Source: JBBRYK01 sp038237665 (GTDB taxonomy: Bacteria; Actinomycetota; Thermoleophilia; Gaiellales; Gaiellaceae). From it: DNA of 13,739 nucleotides. A model generated the notes under the pieces. The model saw only the letters and a list, made by a program, of their open reading frames with translations. It was not told the origin of the DNA and ran no database searches. Shown one piece after another: positions 6,819-13,269 of the stretch (position 1 is the first letter of the stretch; the number at the start of each line of letters is the position of its first letter). Position numbers and translations under genes: made by a program. The stretch is from positions 1 through 13,739 of the forward strand of contig JBBRYK010000074.1 of NCBI GenBank assembly GCA_038237665.1, given 5' to 3'.

Positions 6819-6884
6819 ATGCGTTATCTCGCCGTAGCCGCCGGCTTTCTGGCCCTGCTGGTGCTCGTCATCCCCGTCCGCTAG
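6819..6884 (+). CDS. Possible 21-residue membrane micropeptide
   Basis: The ORF reads MRYLAVAAGFLALLVLVIPV plus R and stop: a positively charged N-terminus, one uninterrupted hydrophobic helix and a closing arginine. That is the form of a single-span membrane peptide. It starts with ATG 25 bp after the hairpin that follows pruA and ends 13 bp before the convergent lipoprotein gene. No clear ribosome site is seen (CTGCCGGG precedes the ATG). The ORF is short enough to occur by chance, so I rank it as a candidate only. Confidence 0.3.
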   Translation: MRYLAVAAGFLALLVLVIPVR

Positions 6885-6897
6885 CGACGGCGCCTCC

Positions 6898-7539
6898 CTA
6901 GCCGGGGACGAGGAACGTCCACGCCCGGGCGGCAGCGTTCGCGCCGGCGCCGGCGAAGACGACGATCGAGTGACGGCCGGCCGCAACCTTGACCGGCAGG
7001 TTGGCGACGATGCTGAGCTTCGAGCCGAAGCGGTACACCTTTGCCTCCGGCAGGGTCTGGCCGTCGAGATACAGCAGTGCTTCACCCGGCGCGGCCACGT
7101 TCTCGATCGAGGCGGCCAGCTGCCGGACGCGCCTCTGGCGAGCACCCGGGTCCGGCCCCAGCGGGAGGATCCGAATAGGCCCCCCGAGCTCGAGCCCCCA
7201 GCGGTCGCCGGTCTTGCGGATCGCCGCCGCGTACGAGTCCGGCTGGTGAACCGCGGCGGCGAGGCCGAACGTATCCGTGATCCGCTCCGAAACGACAAGC
7301 CGGAACCCCTTCGCAAACGGCCCGAGCTCTCCGGCGAGGAGCTTCAGCCTCCCGTCGCCGTAGCGCTGGCTGGCTTGCGGCGACAGGAGCGTGCGCATCG
7401 TGCTCGTGTCACCGCGGCCGGCCGCCCGGAGGAAAGCGCCCAGGACGTCCCGGCCGGGATCGGCAGGGGCCTTCTTCGATCCGCCGCCGCACCCGGCAAG
7501 GGCAACCGCGAGCAGCACGAGGGGAGGCCACCGTCTCAC
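6898..7539 (-). CDS. Putative lipoprotein of unknown function
   Basis: This 213-residue protein has a lipoprotein signal peptide (MRRWPPLVLLAVALAGC), giving lipidation at Cys17, followed by a flexible GGGSKKAPADPG linker. About residues 30-120 look like a small fold of the kind seen in exported NTF2-like/limited-nuclear-transport-factor proteins (VLGAFLRAAGRGDTSTMRTL ... LSPQASQRYG), with ITDTFGLAAAVHQPDSYAAA in the middle. The C-terminal part, with VAAGRHSIVVFAGAGANA, is likely a beta-rich domain. The GTG start at 7539 overlaps the stop of the ArsR-like gene (GTGA). No function can be assigned; the NTF2 comparison is tentative. Confidence 0.78.
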   Translation of the reverse strand: MRRWPPLVLLAVALAGCGGGSKKAPADPGRDVLGAFLRAAGRGDTSTMRTLLSPQASQRYGDGRLKLLAGELGPFAKGFRLVVSERITDTFGLAAAVHQPDSYAAAIRKTGDRWGLELGGPIRILPLGPDPGARQRRVRQLAASIENVAAPGEALLYLDGQTLPEAKVYRFGSKLSIVANLPVKVAAGRHSIVVFAGAGANAAARAWTFLVPG

Positions 7540-7931
7540 GCCAGGCTCCCGTTCGCCGACGAGCGGCGAAGGTACGCGAGGAGCGCGCCGGAGATCGGTT
7601 CAATTCGTTCAGGAACGAGGCTGTAAAGCACGTAATAGCCCTCGCGCTTGGAGCTGACGAGGCCGGCGCGTGCGAGCAGCTGGAGGTGCTTGGAGAGCCC
7701 CGCTTCGCTGATTCCGACCAGGACGAAGCTCAGCTCCGTGACCGGGCGCTTCAGCTCAGGTCGCAGGCGGCGCATCTCCCGTACCCATGGGTGCTGCAGC
7801 GGGTGGTGCTTCGGCTCGACGAGCACGTGCAGGCTCAACACCGCTTCGAGCAGCGGCGAGTACGCGAAGCCGACGCACTCGGGGTTCTCGTCGGGAAGCT
7901 TGAAGCGATGCCCAATTAGCCGATCGCCCAA
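7536..7931 (-). CDS. ArsR-like regulator with large internal deletion
   Basis: This 131-residue protein joins two ends of a longer family. The first 60 residues (GFAYSPLLEAVLSLHVLVEP, KHHPLQHPWVREMRRL) match the N-terminus of DUF5937-type ArsR regulators. From residue 66 the sequence is the recognition half of an ArsR winged helix (ISEAGLSKHLQLLARAGLVS, REGYYVLYSLVPERIEPISG). Proteins of this type usually have around 300 or more residues, so about 200 residues, including the first HTH helices, seem to be missing in frame. The frame itself is open and coupled by GTGA to the lipoprotein gene. The start is uncertain: TTG at 7931 is used, though homology begins near GHRFKLP. It lies 29 bp after uvrC and may be transcribed with it. 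It is probably non-functional as a regulator; the family assignment is from memory of the motif. Confidence 0.65.
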   Translation of the reverse strand: MGDRLIGHRFKLPDENPECVGFAYSPLLEAVLSLHVLVEPKHHPLQHPWVREMRRLRPELKRPVTELSFVLVGISEAGLSKHLQLLARAGLVSSKREGYYVLYSLVPERIEPISGALLAYLRRSSANGSLA

Positions 7932-7960
7932 GAAGTTACCGTGTCTTCTTCTGAGAGCGG

Positions 7961-9817
7961 TTAAGCGCGGCCCGCCTTGTGCAGCTGGGCGTAGATCGCG
8001 CGAGCCGTCTTGGCCGGAAGTTGCGGGACGCCCTCGAGCTCCTCCTGCGTCGCGGCCAGGAACCGCTCGGCCGAACCGAAATGCCTGATCAGGGCACGGC
8101 GCCGCGCCGGGCCTACTCCGGGGAGCGTGTCGAAGATCGACTCGCGTGCCTTCGCGTCACGGCGCTGGCGATGGAAGCCAAGTGCAAAGCGATGCGCCTC
8201 GTCGCGGATGCGCTGCAAGAGCTGAAGACCCGGCGAGTGGGGGTCGAGGACGATCGGGTCGGGTCGCCCGGGGACGAACACCTCTTCCACGCGCTTCGCG
8301 AGCGCGATCACGGCCACCCGCGGCAGGTCGTACGCCTGCATCGCTGCGAGCGCCGCCGAGAGCTGCCCCTTGCCTCCGTCGATCACGACCAGGTTCGGGG
8401 TGGCCGCGAACCCTTCGTCGTAGTCCTCCGCGGCTACGCCCTCCTGCAGCCGCGCAAAACGCCGCGACACCACCTCCGCCATCGCCGCGAAGTCGTCCGG
8501 CCCGCCTTCGAGGCTCCGCACGCCGAACTTGCGGTAGTGCGCCTTCTTCGGGACCGCGTCCTGAAAGACGACCATCGACCCGACGGGCGACTCGCTCTGG
8601 ATGTTGGAGATGTCGAAGCACTCGATCCGCAGCGGCAGACTCTCGAGGTTCAAGGCCTCGCGGAGCTCCTCGAGCGCCTCGACGCGCCGCAGCCGCTTCC
8701 GCTCGGCCTGCTCGAGGTCGGACTCCAGCGCGAGTCGCGCGTTCTGGTCGGCGAGCTCCTGCAGGCGCCGCTTCTCGCCGCGCTGCGGCGCTCGGACCTC
8801 AACGCTCGCGCCGCGCCGCTCGGACAGGAACTCCGCCAGCGCGGACGTGTCGCCCGCAGCCCGTGGGACGACGATCTCGGGCGGGACGCTCGGCGACGAG
8901 CCGTAGTACTCGAGGACGAACGCCTCGAGGATCGTCGCCAGATCCTGGCCGGCCACGTTCTCGAGCTGGAAGCTGTAGCGGTCGATCAGCTTCCCGTCGC
9001 GCAGAGGGAAGACCTGAACCGCCGCGCGCTCGCCGTCGCTTGCCAGCCCGAGCACGTCGACCGTGCCCACCGCCCGCTTGTCGGCCGCCTGGCGCTCGGC
9101 CAGATGCCGGACGGCGAACAACCGATTCCGGTAGCGCGCCGCCTCCTCGAACCGCTCATCCACTGCGGCCTCCCGCATCTTCCGCTCCAGATCGCGGAGC
9201 ACGGGCCGAGTATCGCCGCCGAGAAACTCGATCACCCCGTCGATGATCGCCCGGTAGTCCTCCTTGGACACGTACCCGACACAGGGAGCCAGGCACCGTT
9301 CGATGTGGTAGTCGAGGCACGGGATCCCGCTGTGCCGTCCCGGTTGAGGCCCCTCGCAGGGCCGGTAGGGGAAAACCCGGTTCAGAACGTCGAGCGTCTC
9401 CCTGACCTTCTTCGCGTTCGCATACGGGCCGAAATAGACGACGCCGCGCCGGTGTCGCTCACGCGTGAACATCACGCGGGGATACTCATCCTCCATCGTC
9501 ACGGCGATGTAGGGGAACGACTTATCGTCCCTCAGCCGCACGTTGAACGGAGGGCGATGCCGCTTGACCAGGTTCTGCTCCAGATGCAGAGCCTCGACCT
9601 CGGTGTCGGTGACGATCACCTCGATGTCCGCGATCCGCTCGACGAGGCCGTTCAACGCGGCCCGGCCACCCCGTGCGGCCTGGAAATAGCTGCGAACGCG
9701 CGGGCGAAGCGACTTCGCCTTGCCGATGTAGAGGACGTCGCCCTTGGCGTCGCGAAACAGGTAGACACCCGGCTTTGCCGGCAGCGTCCTTAACCGATTC
9801 TTGATCCGATCTTCCAT
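7961..9817 (-). CDS. uvrC: UvrABC excinuclease subunit C
   Basis: This 618-residue protein makes the dual incisions of nucleotide excision repair with UvrA and UvrB. The order of domains is complete: GIY-YIG nuclease (residues about 12-92; GVYLFRDAKGDVLYIGKAKS), cysteine cluster C-EGPQPGRHSGIPCLDYHIERCLAPC, UVR motif binding UvrB (LERKMREAAVDERFEEAARY), RNase-H-like 5' nuclease (RIECFDISNIQSESPVGSMV and LVVIDGGKGQLSAAL), and C-terminal helix-hairpin-helix DNA-binding motifs (TLPGVGPARRRALIRHFGSA, LEGVPQLPAKTARAIYAQL). The start is ATG at 9817. It is transcribed away from the glycosidase gene, leaving only a 39-bp divergent promoter region. In many actinobacteria uvrC precedes rapZ, yvcK and whiA; here an ArsR-like gene follows instead. 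Confidence 0.97.
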   Translation of the reverse strand: MEDRIKNRLRTLPAKPGVYLFRDAKGDVLYIGKAKSLRPRVRSYFQAARGGRAALNGLVERIADIEVIVTDTEVEALHLEQNLVKRHRPPFNVRLRDDKSFPYIAVTMEDEYPRVMFTRERHRRGVVYFGPYANAKKVRETLDVLNRVFPYRPCEGPQPGRHSGIPCLDYHIERCLAPCVGYVSKEDYRAIIDGVIEFLGGDTRPVLRDLERKMREAAVDERFEEAARYRNRLFAVRHLAERQAADKRAVGTVDVLGLASDGERAAVQVFPLRDGKLIDRYSFQLENVAGQDLATILEAFVLEYYGSSPSVPPEIVVPRAAGDTSALAEFLSERRGASVEVRAPQRGEKRRLQELADQNARLALESDLEQAERKRLRRVEALEELREALNLESLPLRIECFDISNIQSESPVGSMVVFQDAVPKKAHYRKFGVRSLEGGPDDFAAMAEVVSRRFARLQEGVAAEDYDEGFAATPNLVVIDGGKGQLSAALAAMQAYDLPRVAVIALAKRVEEVFVPGRPDPIVLDPHSPGLQLLQRIRDEAHRFALGFHRQRRDAKARESIFDTLPGVGPARRRALIRHFGSAERFLAATQEELEGVPQLPAKTARAIYAQLHKAGRA

Positions 9818-9856
9818 CGATCCAAGCCTAGCCAGGGGTATCTTCGAGGCCTGTCC

Positions 9857-11317
9857 ATGAAATGGGGTCTCATCCTCTTGGCGGCCGCGCTCGCCCTCGC
9901 GGCCACGCTCGCCCTCACGCCCCCTGCACGGGCCGGCGGGCCGACGATGGCCGTCGGTGCCGCCGAGGACAACGTCCGCCAGTCGACGGTGACGGCGTCG
10001 AAGTCGCAGATGGAGCTGCTCAAGCTGCTCGGCCTGAACGCGGTGCGGATCACCACCACCTGGTCGCCCGGAGCCGGCGCCCCGAGCGCGAGCGAGGCGA
10101 ACGCAATCTCGATCGTCGACGACGCCGCGCGCCTCTCGGGTCTTCGCGTTTACGTACAGGTGCTCAATGCCGGGAGCCGGACGACGCCCGCAGTCGGCAA
10201 GGATCAGTCCGATTTCGCCGCCTACGCCGCCTCGGTCGCCAGGCGGTTCCCCTCGATCCGCGACGTGATCGTGGGAAACGAACCGAATCTCAACCGTTTC
10301 TGGCTCCCGCAGTACGGGCCAAACGGTGAGGACGTCGCCGCCCAGAGCTACGAGCAGCTCCTCGCCGTGAGCTACGACGCGCTGAAGGCGGTCTCGCTCG
10401 ACGTCATCGTCTGGGGCGGCGCACTATCCCCCCGCGGCGAGGACAAGGCCAACTCGACGCGGCCGACGCACTCACCCTCCCAGTTCATCCTCGACCTCGG
10501 CGTGACCTACAAGGGCAGCGGGCGGACGACACCGATCATGGACGGCCTCGCGCTGCACCCGTACGAGGACTACTCGAGCCTGCCCCCCACCTTCCAGCAT
10601 CCGAAGACGTCGACGATCGCGCTCGCCGACTACGGCAAGCTCGTCGCCCTCCTCGGACAGGCCTTCGACGGCACGTCACAGCCCGGCTCGCAGCTGCCGA
10701 TCCTCTACGACGAGTTCGGTGTCGAGTCGCAGATCCCGCCGGACAAGGCGAAGCTCTACACCGGGACCGAGCCGGTCTCGACGCACGCCGTCGACGAGAA
10801 GACGCAGACCGAGTACTACACGCAGGCGCTCGCGATCGCCTTCTGCCAGCCGAACGTGCGCGGCTTCTTCTTCTTCCATACGGCCGACGAGCAGGCGCTC
10901 GACCGCTGGCAGTCCGGGCTCTACTACGTCGACGGTTCGAGGAAGAGCGGGATCGACGCGGTCGCGGCCGCTGTCCGCGCCTCACGTGGAGGCGTGATCA
11001 CGCGCTGCGACGGGCTACAGCTGACCCCCACTCCGAACCTGACGGTCCCGCCCGTCAAGCCGCGCCAGACCGCGATCCCGCCGGTCACCGTCGCCTGCGA
11101 CATCGACTGCAACTACCAGATTCGCCTCGAGAAGCTGGCGACGCACGGGACGGTCGCCGCCCTCTACGGCAAGGCGCCGGCCGGCACGCCGGTGAAGGTG
11201 GCCTTCAAGCAGCGCCGGCTCGCCCGCGCGAAGTATCGCTTCACCGTCCGCGCGCTCGCCCCCGTCAACCTCGGCCCCCCGGGGACGGCATGGAGCCGGG
11301 CGTTCGCGCTGGGCTAA
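9857..11317 (+). CDS. Secreted glycoside-hydrolase-like protein (clan A TIM barrel)
   Basis: This 486-residue protein has a signal peptide (MKWGLILLAAALALAATLAL, cleavage expected after ARA near residue 26). The barrel spans about residues 30-375: LKLLGLNAVRITTTWSPG, RVYVQVLNAGS, and VIVGNEPNLNRFW with Glu142 at the acid/base position, then LALHPYE, LPILYDEFGVES with Glu286 at the nucleophile position, and GFFFFHTADE at the last strand. These are the two glutamates expected of clan GH-A retaining enzymes. A proline-rich linker (TPTPNLTVPPVKPR) leads to a C-terminal domain of about 85 residues, probably a beta sandwich, with paired Cys in ACDIDCNYQI. The substrate is unknown. ATG at 9857 has GAGG 7 nt upstream. 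hemQ follows after 10 bp. Confidence 0.83.
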   Translation: MKWGLILLAAALALAATLALTPPARAGGPTMAVGAAEDNVRQSTVTASKSQMELLKLLGLNAVRITTTWSPGAGAPSASEANAISIVDDAARLSGLRVYVQVLNAGSRTTPAVGKDQSDFAAYAASVARRFPSIRDVIVGNEPNLNRFWLPQYGPNGEDVAAQSYEQLLAVSYDALKAVSLDVIVWGGALSPRGEDKANSTRPTHSPSQFILDLGVTYKGSGRTTPIMDGLALHPYEDYSSLPPTFQHPKTSTIALADYGKLVALLGQAFDGTSQPGSQLPILYDEFGVESQIPPDKAKLYTGTEPVSTHAVDEKTQTEYYTQALAIAFCQPNVRGFFFFHTADEQALDRWQSGLYYVDGSRKSGIDAVAAAVRASRGGVITRCDGLQLTPTPNLTVPPVKPRQTAIPPVTVACDIDCNYQIRLEKLATHGTVAALYGKAPAGTPVKVAFKQRRLARAKYRFTVRALAPVNLGPPGTAWSRAFALG

Positions 11318-11327
11318 CGTTCCGCGC

Positions 11328-12017
11328 ATGGAAGGCCAGTACGTCGCCTACACGTTCTATCGGGCCGATCCCGCGTGGAGGCGGCTGCCCGTCGAGGAGC
11401 GGGTCGCCGGCAAGGACGCGTTCGCAGAGGTCGTCGAGGACTGGGCGGGCCGAATGGAGGCCCTCCGCCCTTATTCGCTCACCGGCGTCCGCTCCGACTG
11501 CGACTTCTTCCTGTGGAAGATCACCGAGCGGTACACCGATCTCGGCGAGCTCGGCGCGGCCCTGAACTCGACCCCGCTGGCGGGCTGGCTCGAGACGCCG
11601 TACTCGTACCTGGCAACGACCAAGCCGTCGCAGTACACGAGTGCGCGCCGGGCACGGAAGATCGGCCCACGCGGGTCGCCGTATCTCGTCGTCTACCCGT
11701 TCGTGAAGGTTCGGCCGTGGTACGCCCTGCCGCTCGACGAGCGCCAGCGCGCGATGGACGAGCACATCCGGATCGGAGCCGAGTTCGAGTCGATCCACAA
11801 CCACACCACGTACTCGTTCGGAATCGACGACCAGGAGTTCATGACCGCCTTCGAGTGCGAGGAGCCGGCCGACTTCATGCACCTGATGCTGACGTTGCGG
11901 GAAACGGAAGCGAGCCGCTACACCGAGCGCGACACACCGATCTTCGTCGGCCAGAGCGTCCCGATTCGGGTTGCCCTCGACGCCCTGGACGGCTCGGCCT
12001 CCCGCGTCGAAGCGTAA
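11328..12017 (+). CDS. hemQ: Chlorite-dismutase-family protein, coproheme decarboxylase
   Basis: This 229-residue protein matches HemQ, which converts coproheme III to heme b at the end of the coproporphyrin-dependent heme pathway of Gram-positive bacteria. The signature block is complete: YLVVYPFVKVRPWYALPLDE with Tyr123 and Lys127 at the positions of the catalytic Tyr and conserved Lys, AMDEHIRIGAEF with His146 as proximal heme ligand, then TYSFGIDDQEFMTAFE and LRETEASRYTERDTPIFVG. The intact YPxxK pattern favours HemQ over true chlorite dismutase. The ATG at 11328 follows the glycosidase stop by 10 bp, with no visible Shine-Dalgarno site. No other heme genes lie in the window, so its pathway partners are elsewhere. 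Confidence 0.92.
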   Translation: MEGQYVAYTFYRADPAWRRLPVEERVAGKDAFAEVVEDWAGRMEALRPYSLTGVRSDCDFFLWKITERYTDLGELGAALNSTPLAGWLETPYSYLATTKPSQYTSARRARKIGPRGSPYLVVYPFVKVRPWYALPLDERQRAMDEHIRIGAEFESIHNHTTYSFGIDDQEFMTAFECEEPADFMHLMLTLRETEASRYTERDTPIFVGQSVPIRVALDALDGSASRVEA

Positions 12018-12023
12018 GCCGCG

Positions 12024-12398
12024 TCAGCCGTACGTGTGCTCGTCGCGCCAGGTCCTCCACATGGCGTAGGCGCCGACGATGAGGGTCACGACGAATGCGA
12101 ACGCGTCCCGCCCGGGGATGCCCCGCACGAACCAGACCAGGAAGTCCACGACGATCAGGAGGGCCGCGCCGTAGAAGACGTAACGGGCGCGGGTCGACCA
12201 CATGCTGATCGTATGCCGCTGGTCGCGCCAGACCATGAAGACGAACAGGGCGATCGCAAGCAGAAACGCGATCCGCGCGAGGAGAAACAGGGCGGCGAGC
12301 GTGTTGTAGAGCTGGAGGACGACGATCACGCCCGCGATCAGCGCGACGATCAGGAAGCCCCGAAGCGTCGGGTTCAGGTCCGAGAAAAAGCGCTTCAC
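12024..12398 (-). CDS. Small four-helix membrane protein, unknown function
   Basis: This 124-residue protein has four likely transmembrane helices: about residues 14-33 (FLIVALIAGVIVVLQLYNTL), 36-57 (ALFLLARIAFLLAIALFVFM), 73-91 (YVFYGAALLIVVDFLVWFV) and 99-114 (AFAFVVTLIVGAYAMW). Between helices 2 and 3 is a basic, polar loop, WRDQRHTISMWSTRARY. The C-terminus is short and charged. GTG at 12398 (VKRFFSDLNPTL) was chosen; AGGG lies just upstream, and the longer frame to 12446 runs into the peroxiredoxin remnant. It converges with hemQ (6 bp between stops). Such small membrane proteins recur in actinobacterial genomes but I do not recognise a function. Confidence 0.75.
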   Translation of the reverse strand: MKRFFSDLNPTLRGFLIVALIAGVIVVLQLYNTLAALFLLARIAFLLAIALFVFMVWRDQRHTISMWSTRARYVFYGAALLIVVDFLVWFVRGIPGRDAFAFVVTLIVGAYAMWRTWRDEHTYG

Positions 12399-12429
12399 GA
12401 GCCCTGCCAGCGTAGCTAGGGTCCAGCAT

Positions 12430-12567
12430 GTGGTCGAAGAGGGCAAGCCAGCACCCGATTTCGAGCTGAAGAGCGACGAGGGGAAGCGCGTCAGGCTCTC
12501 GGACCTGAAGGGAAAGCCTGTCGTTCTCTACTTCTACCCCCGCGACGACACGCGCGCAAGTAATTGA
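12430..12567 (+). pseudogene. bcp: Peroxiredoxin (Bcp/PrxQ) 5' fragment, cut before the active site
   Basis: The 45-codon frame reads VVEEGKPAPDFELKSDEGKR, then VRLSDLKGKPVVLYFYPRDD and TRASN-stop. The first 41 residues are the N-terminus of a Bcp-type thiol peroxidase, which reduces peroxides with thioredoxin. In the family YFYPRDDT is followed by PGCT, carrying the peroxidatic cysteine; here the match ends exactly before it, at about 12552, and a stop comes four codons later. The rest of the gene (about 110 residues) is not found by 13739. The start is GTG at 12430, 31 bp from the divergent membrane-protein gene. The clean break suggests insertion of foreign DNA or another rearrangement, not gradual decay. 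Confidence 0.85.
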
Positions 12568-12568
12568 A

Positions 12569-12596
12569 GTAGTTGCCTAGAGGGGAGCGCAACTAC
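12569..12596. repeat. Inverted repeat at the bcp breakpoint
   Basis: GTAGTTGC (12569-12576) and GCAACTAC (12589-12596) are perfect 8-bp arms around a 12-nt loop. It begins 2 bp after the stop of the bcp fragment, spans the start of the next ORF and carries GAGGGGAG in its loop. It may be an element end, a regulatory hairpin hiding a ribosome site, or an attachment-site relic. Confidence 0.5.
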
Positions 12597-12905
12597 GACG
12601 AAACCCTGGCGGATCTCCTGGGGCTCATCGGCCGACCCGTCGCGGTTTTCGTCAATACCAGCTCGAAGTTCGAGATCGCGATCCTCGAGGGCGTTCTCGA
12701 ACGTGGCAGCGAGAGCCTCAAGCTGCAAGAACTCCATCGCCAGACGGGTGCACCTGAGCTAGGTGACCATGTCGTGTTCCAAGTGGGCGAGTCGTCCTAC
12801 TTCTTGATCATCCGAGACGAGTTCATAGAAACCGTCGTCTCCAAAACTGGTGGTCTCGTGCTGCAATTCCACGAGTACGAGATCTTCGTGTTCGACCGAA
12901 GTTGA
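12573..12905 (+). CDS. Hypothetical protein of unknown family, likely acquired
   Basis: This 110-residue ORF is not one I recognise. It starts with TTG at 12573 (MPRGERNYDETLADLLGLIG), with GAAG just upstream. Short beta-like stretches dominate: RPVAVFVNTS, FEIAILEGVLERG, DHVVFQVGES, YFLIIRDEFIETVV, GLVLQFHEYEIFVFDRS. Together with the initial helix this gives a possible small beta-barrel, compatible with but not proof of an Sm-like or OB-like shape. No cysteine, signal peptide or membrane segment is present. Codon choice is less GC-biased than in neighbours (for example AAA, ACT, GGT, CAA, ATA codons), suggesting transfer. It lies directly after the broken bcp gene and is probably cargo of the inserted segment. 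Confidence 0.6.
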   Translation: MPRGERNYDETLADLLGLIGRPVAVFVNTSSKFEIAILEGVLERGSESLKLQELHRQTGAPELGDHVVFQVGESSYFLIIRDEFIETVVSKTGGLVLQFHEYEIFVFDRS

Positions 12906-12918
12906 CTACTAGCCGTTT

Positions 12919-13068
12919 TTGCGCAAAGCGCTCGGCAGGCGTACGGGGGCGCTCAGAAGAATCCAGTCGAAGATCGCCAGCCGACTCGACCTGCTCGCCG
13001 ACGAACTCCTCGAGTCCCTCCGTACAGGGTTCCACGAAGGAACCCTGCCGTTGCCGGAGGGCGGGTGA
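12919..13068 (+). CDS. Possible small basic helical protein (49 residues)
   Basis: After the stop codon TAG at 12909-12911 the frame opens at TTG 12919 and reads LRKALGRRTGALRRIQSKIA, then SRLDLLADELLESLRTGF and HEGTLPLPEGG. The first 38 residues look like one amphipathic basic-to-acidic helix, and third codon positions are mostly G or C, which favours real coding. It ends in GTGA, overlapping a further 40-codon frame (13065-13187) of poor quality. A second protein-like piece, VEREDDFANALANFERRVRA, lies near 13135-13195 in another frame with no start. The stretch 12906-13269 may therefore be a broken small gene or genes. No family is recognised. Confidence 0.33.
   Translation: MRKALGRRTGALRRIQSKIASRLDLLADELLESLRTGFHEGTLPLPEGG
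13025..13047. repeat. Perfect hairpin, 9-bp arms, 5-nt loop
   Basis: CAGGGTTCC-ACGAA-GGAACCCTG. It lies inside the 3' end of the small ORF at 12919. It has the same arm and loop lengths as the hairpin at 13223-13245 but a different sequence. No T-run follows. Confidence 0.55.
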
Positions 13069-13150
13069 AGCCGGCGGCGATGAGGGTGGCGATCGGGATC
13101 ACGGCCCGCGCTTGGGGTGAGAGGCGTGACCAGTCGAGCGCGAGGACGAC

Positions 13151-13170
13151 TTCGCCAATGCATTGGCGAA
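13151..13170. repeat. 20-bp perfect palindrome
   Basis: TTCGCCAATGCATTGGCGAA is an uninterrupted dyad with no spacer. Its form is that of a dimeric regulator or recombinase binding site rather than a terminator, since it leaves no loop. It lies in the gene-poor stretch between the small ORF and the HNH gene. Confidence 0.6.
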
Positions 13171-13222
13171 CTTCGAGCGTCGGGTGAGGGCGGTCGGCTG
13201 GTGAACCGCATGGACGGCTCCG

Positions 13223-13245
13223 ACTTCCTACCGGCAGTAGGAAGT
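13223..13245 (-). terminator. Hairpin downstream of the HNH gene
   Basis: ACTTCCTAC-CGGCA-GTAGGAAGT has perfect 9-bp arms and a 5-nt loop, located 24 bp past the HNH stop codon on the minus strand. The position suggests a terminator, although it lacks a T-run; its AT-containing stem differs from the usual GC-rich ones here. Confidence 0.45.
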
Positions 13246-13269
13246 TGGTCCGTTCCGGCGTCTACCGGG

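Noticed and set aside
7930..7950. AAGAAG/CTTCTT inverted repeat between uvrC and the ArsR-like gene
   Set aside because: Six-bp AT-rich arms with a 9-nt loop are too weak to call an operator or terminator.
7979..9793. 604-codon open frame antisense to uvrC
   Set aside because: It mirrors uvrC codon structure in GC-rich DNA; its protein shows no domain, while uvrC is unambiguous.
12918..12927. TTTGCGCAAA palindrome after the 110-residue ORF
   Set aside because: Only 10 bp; expected by chance at this window size, and it overlaps a possible ORF start.
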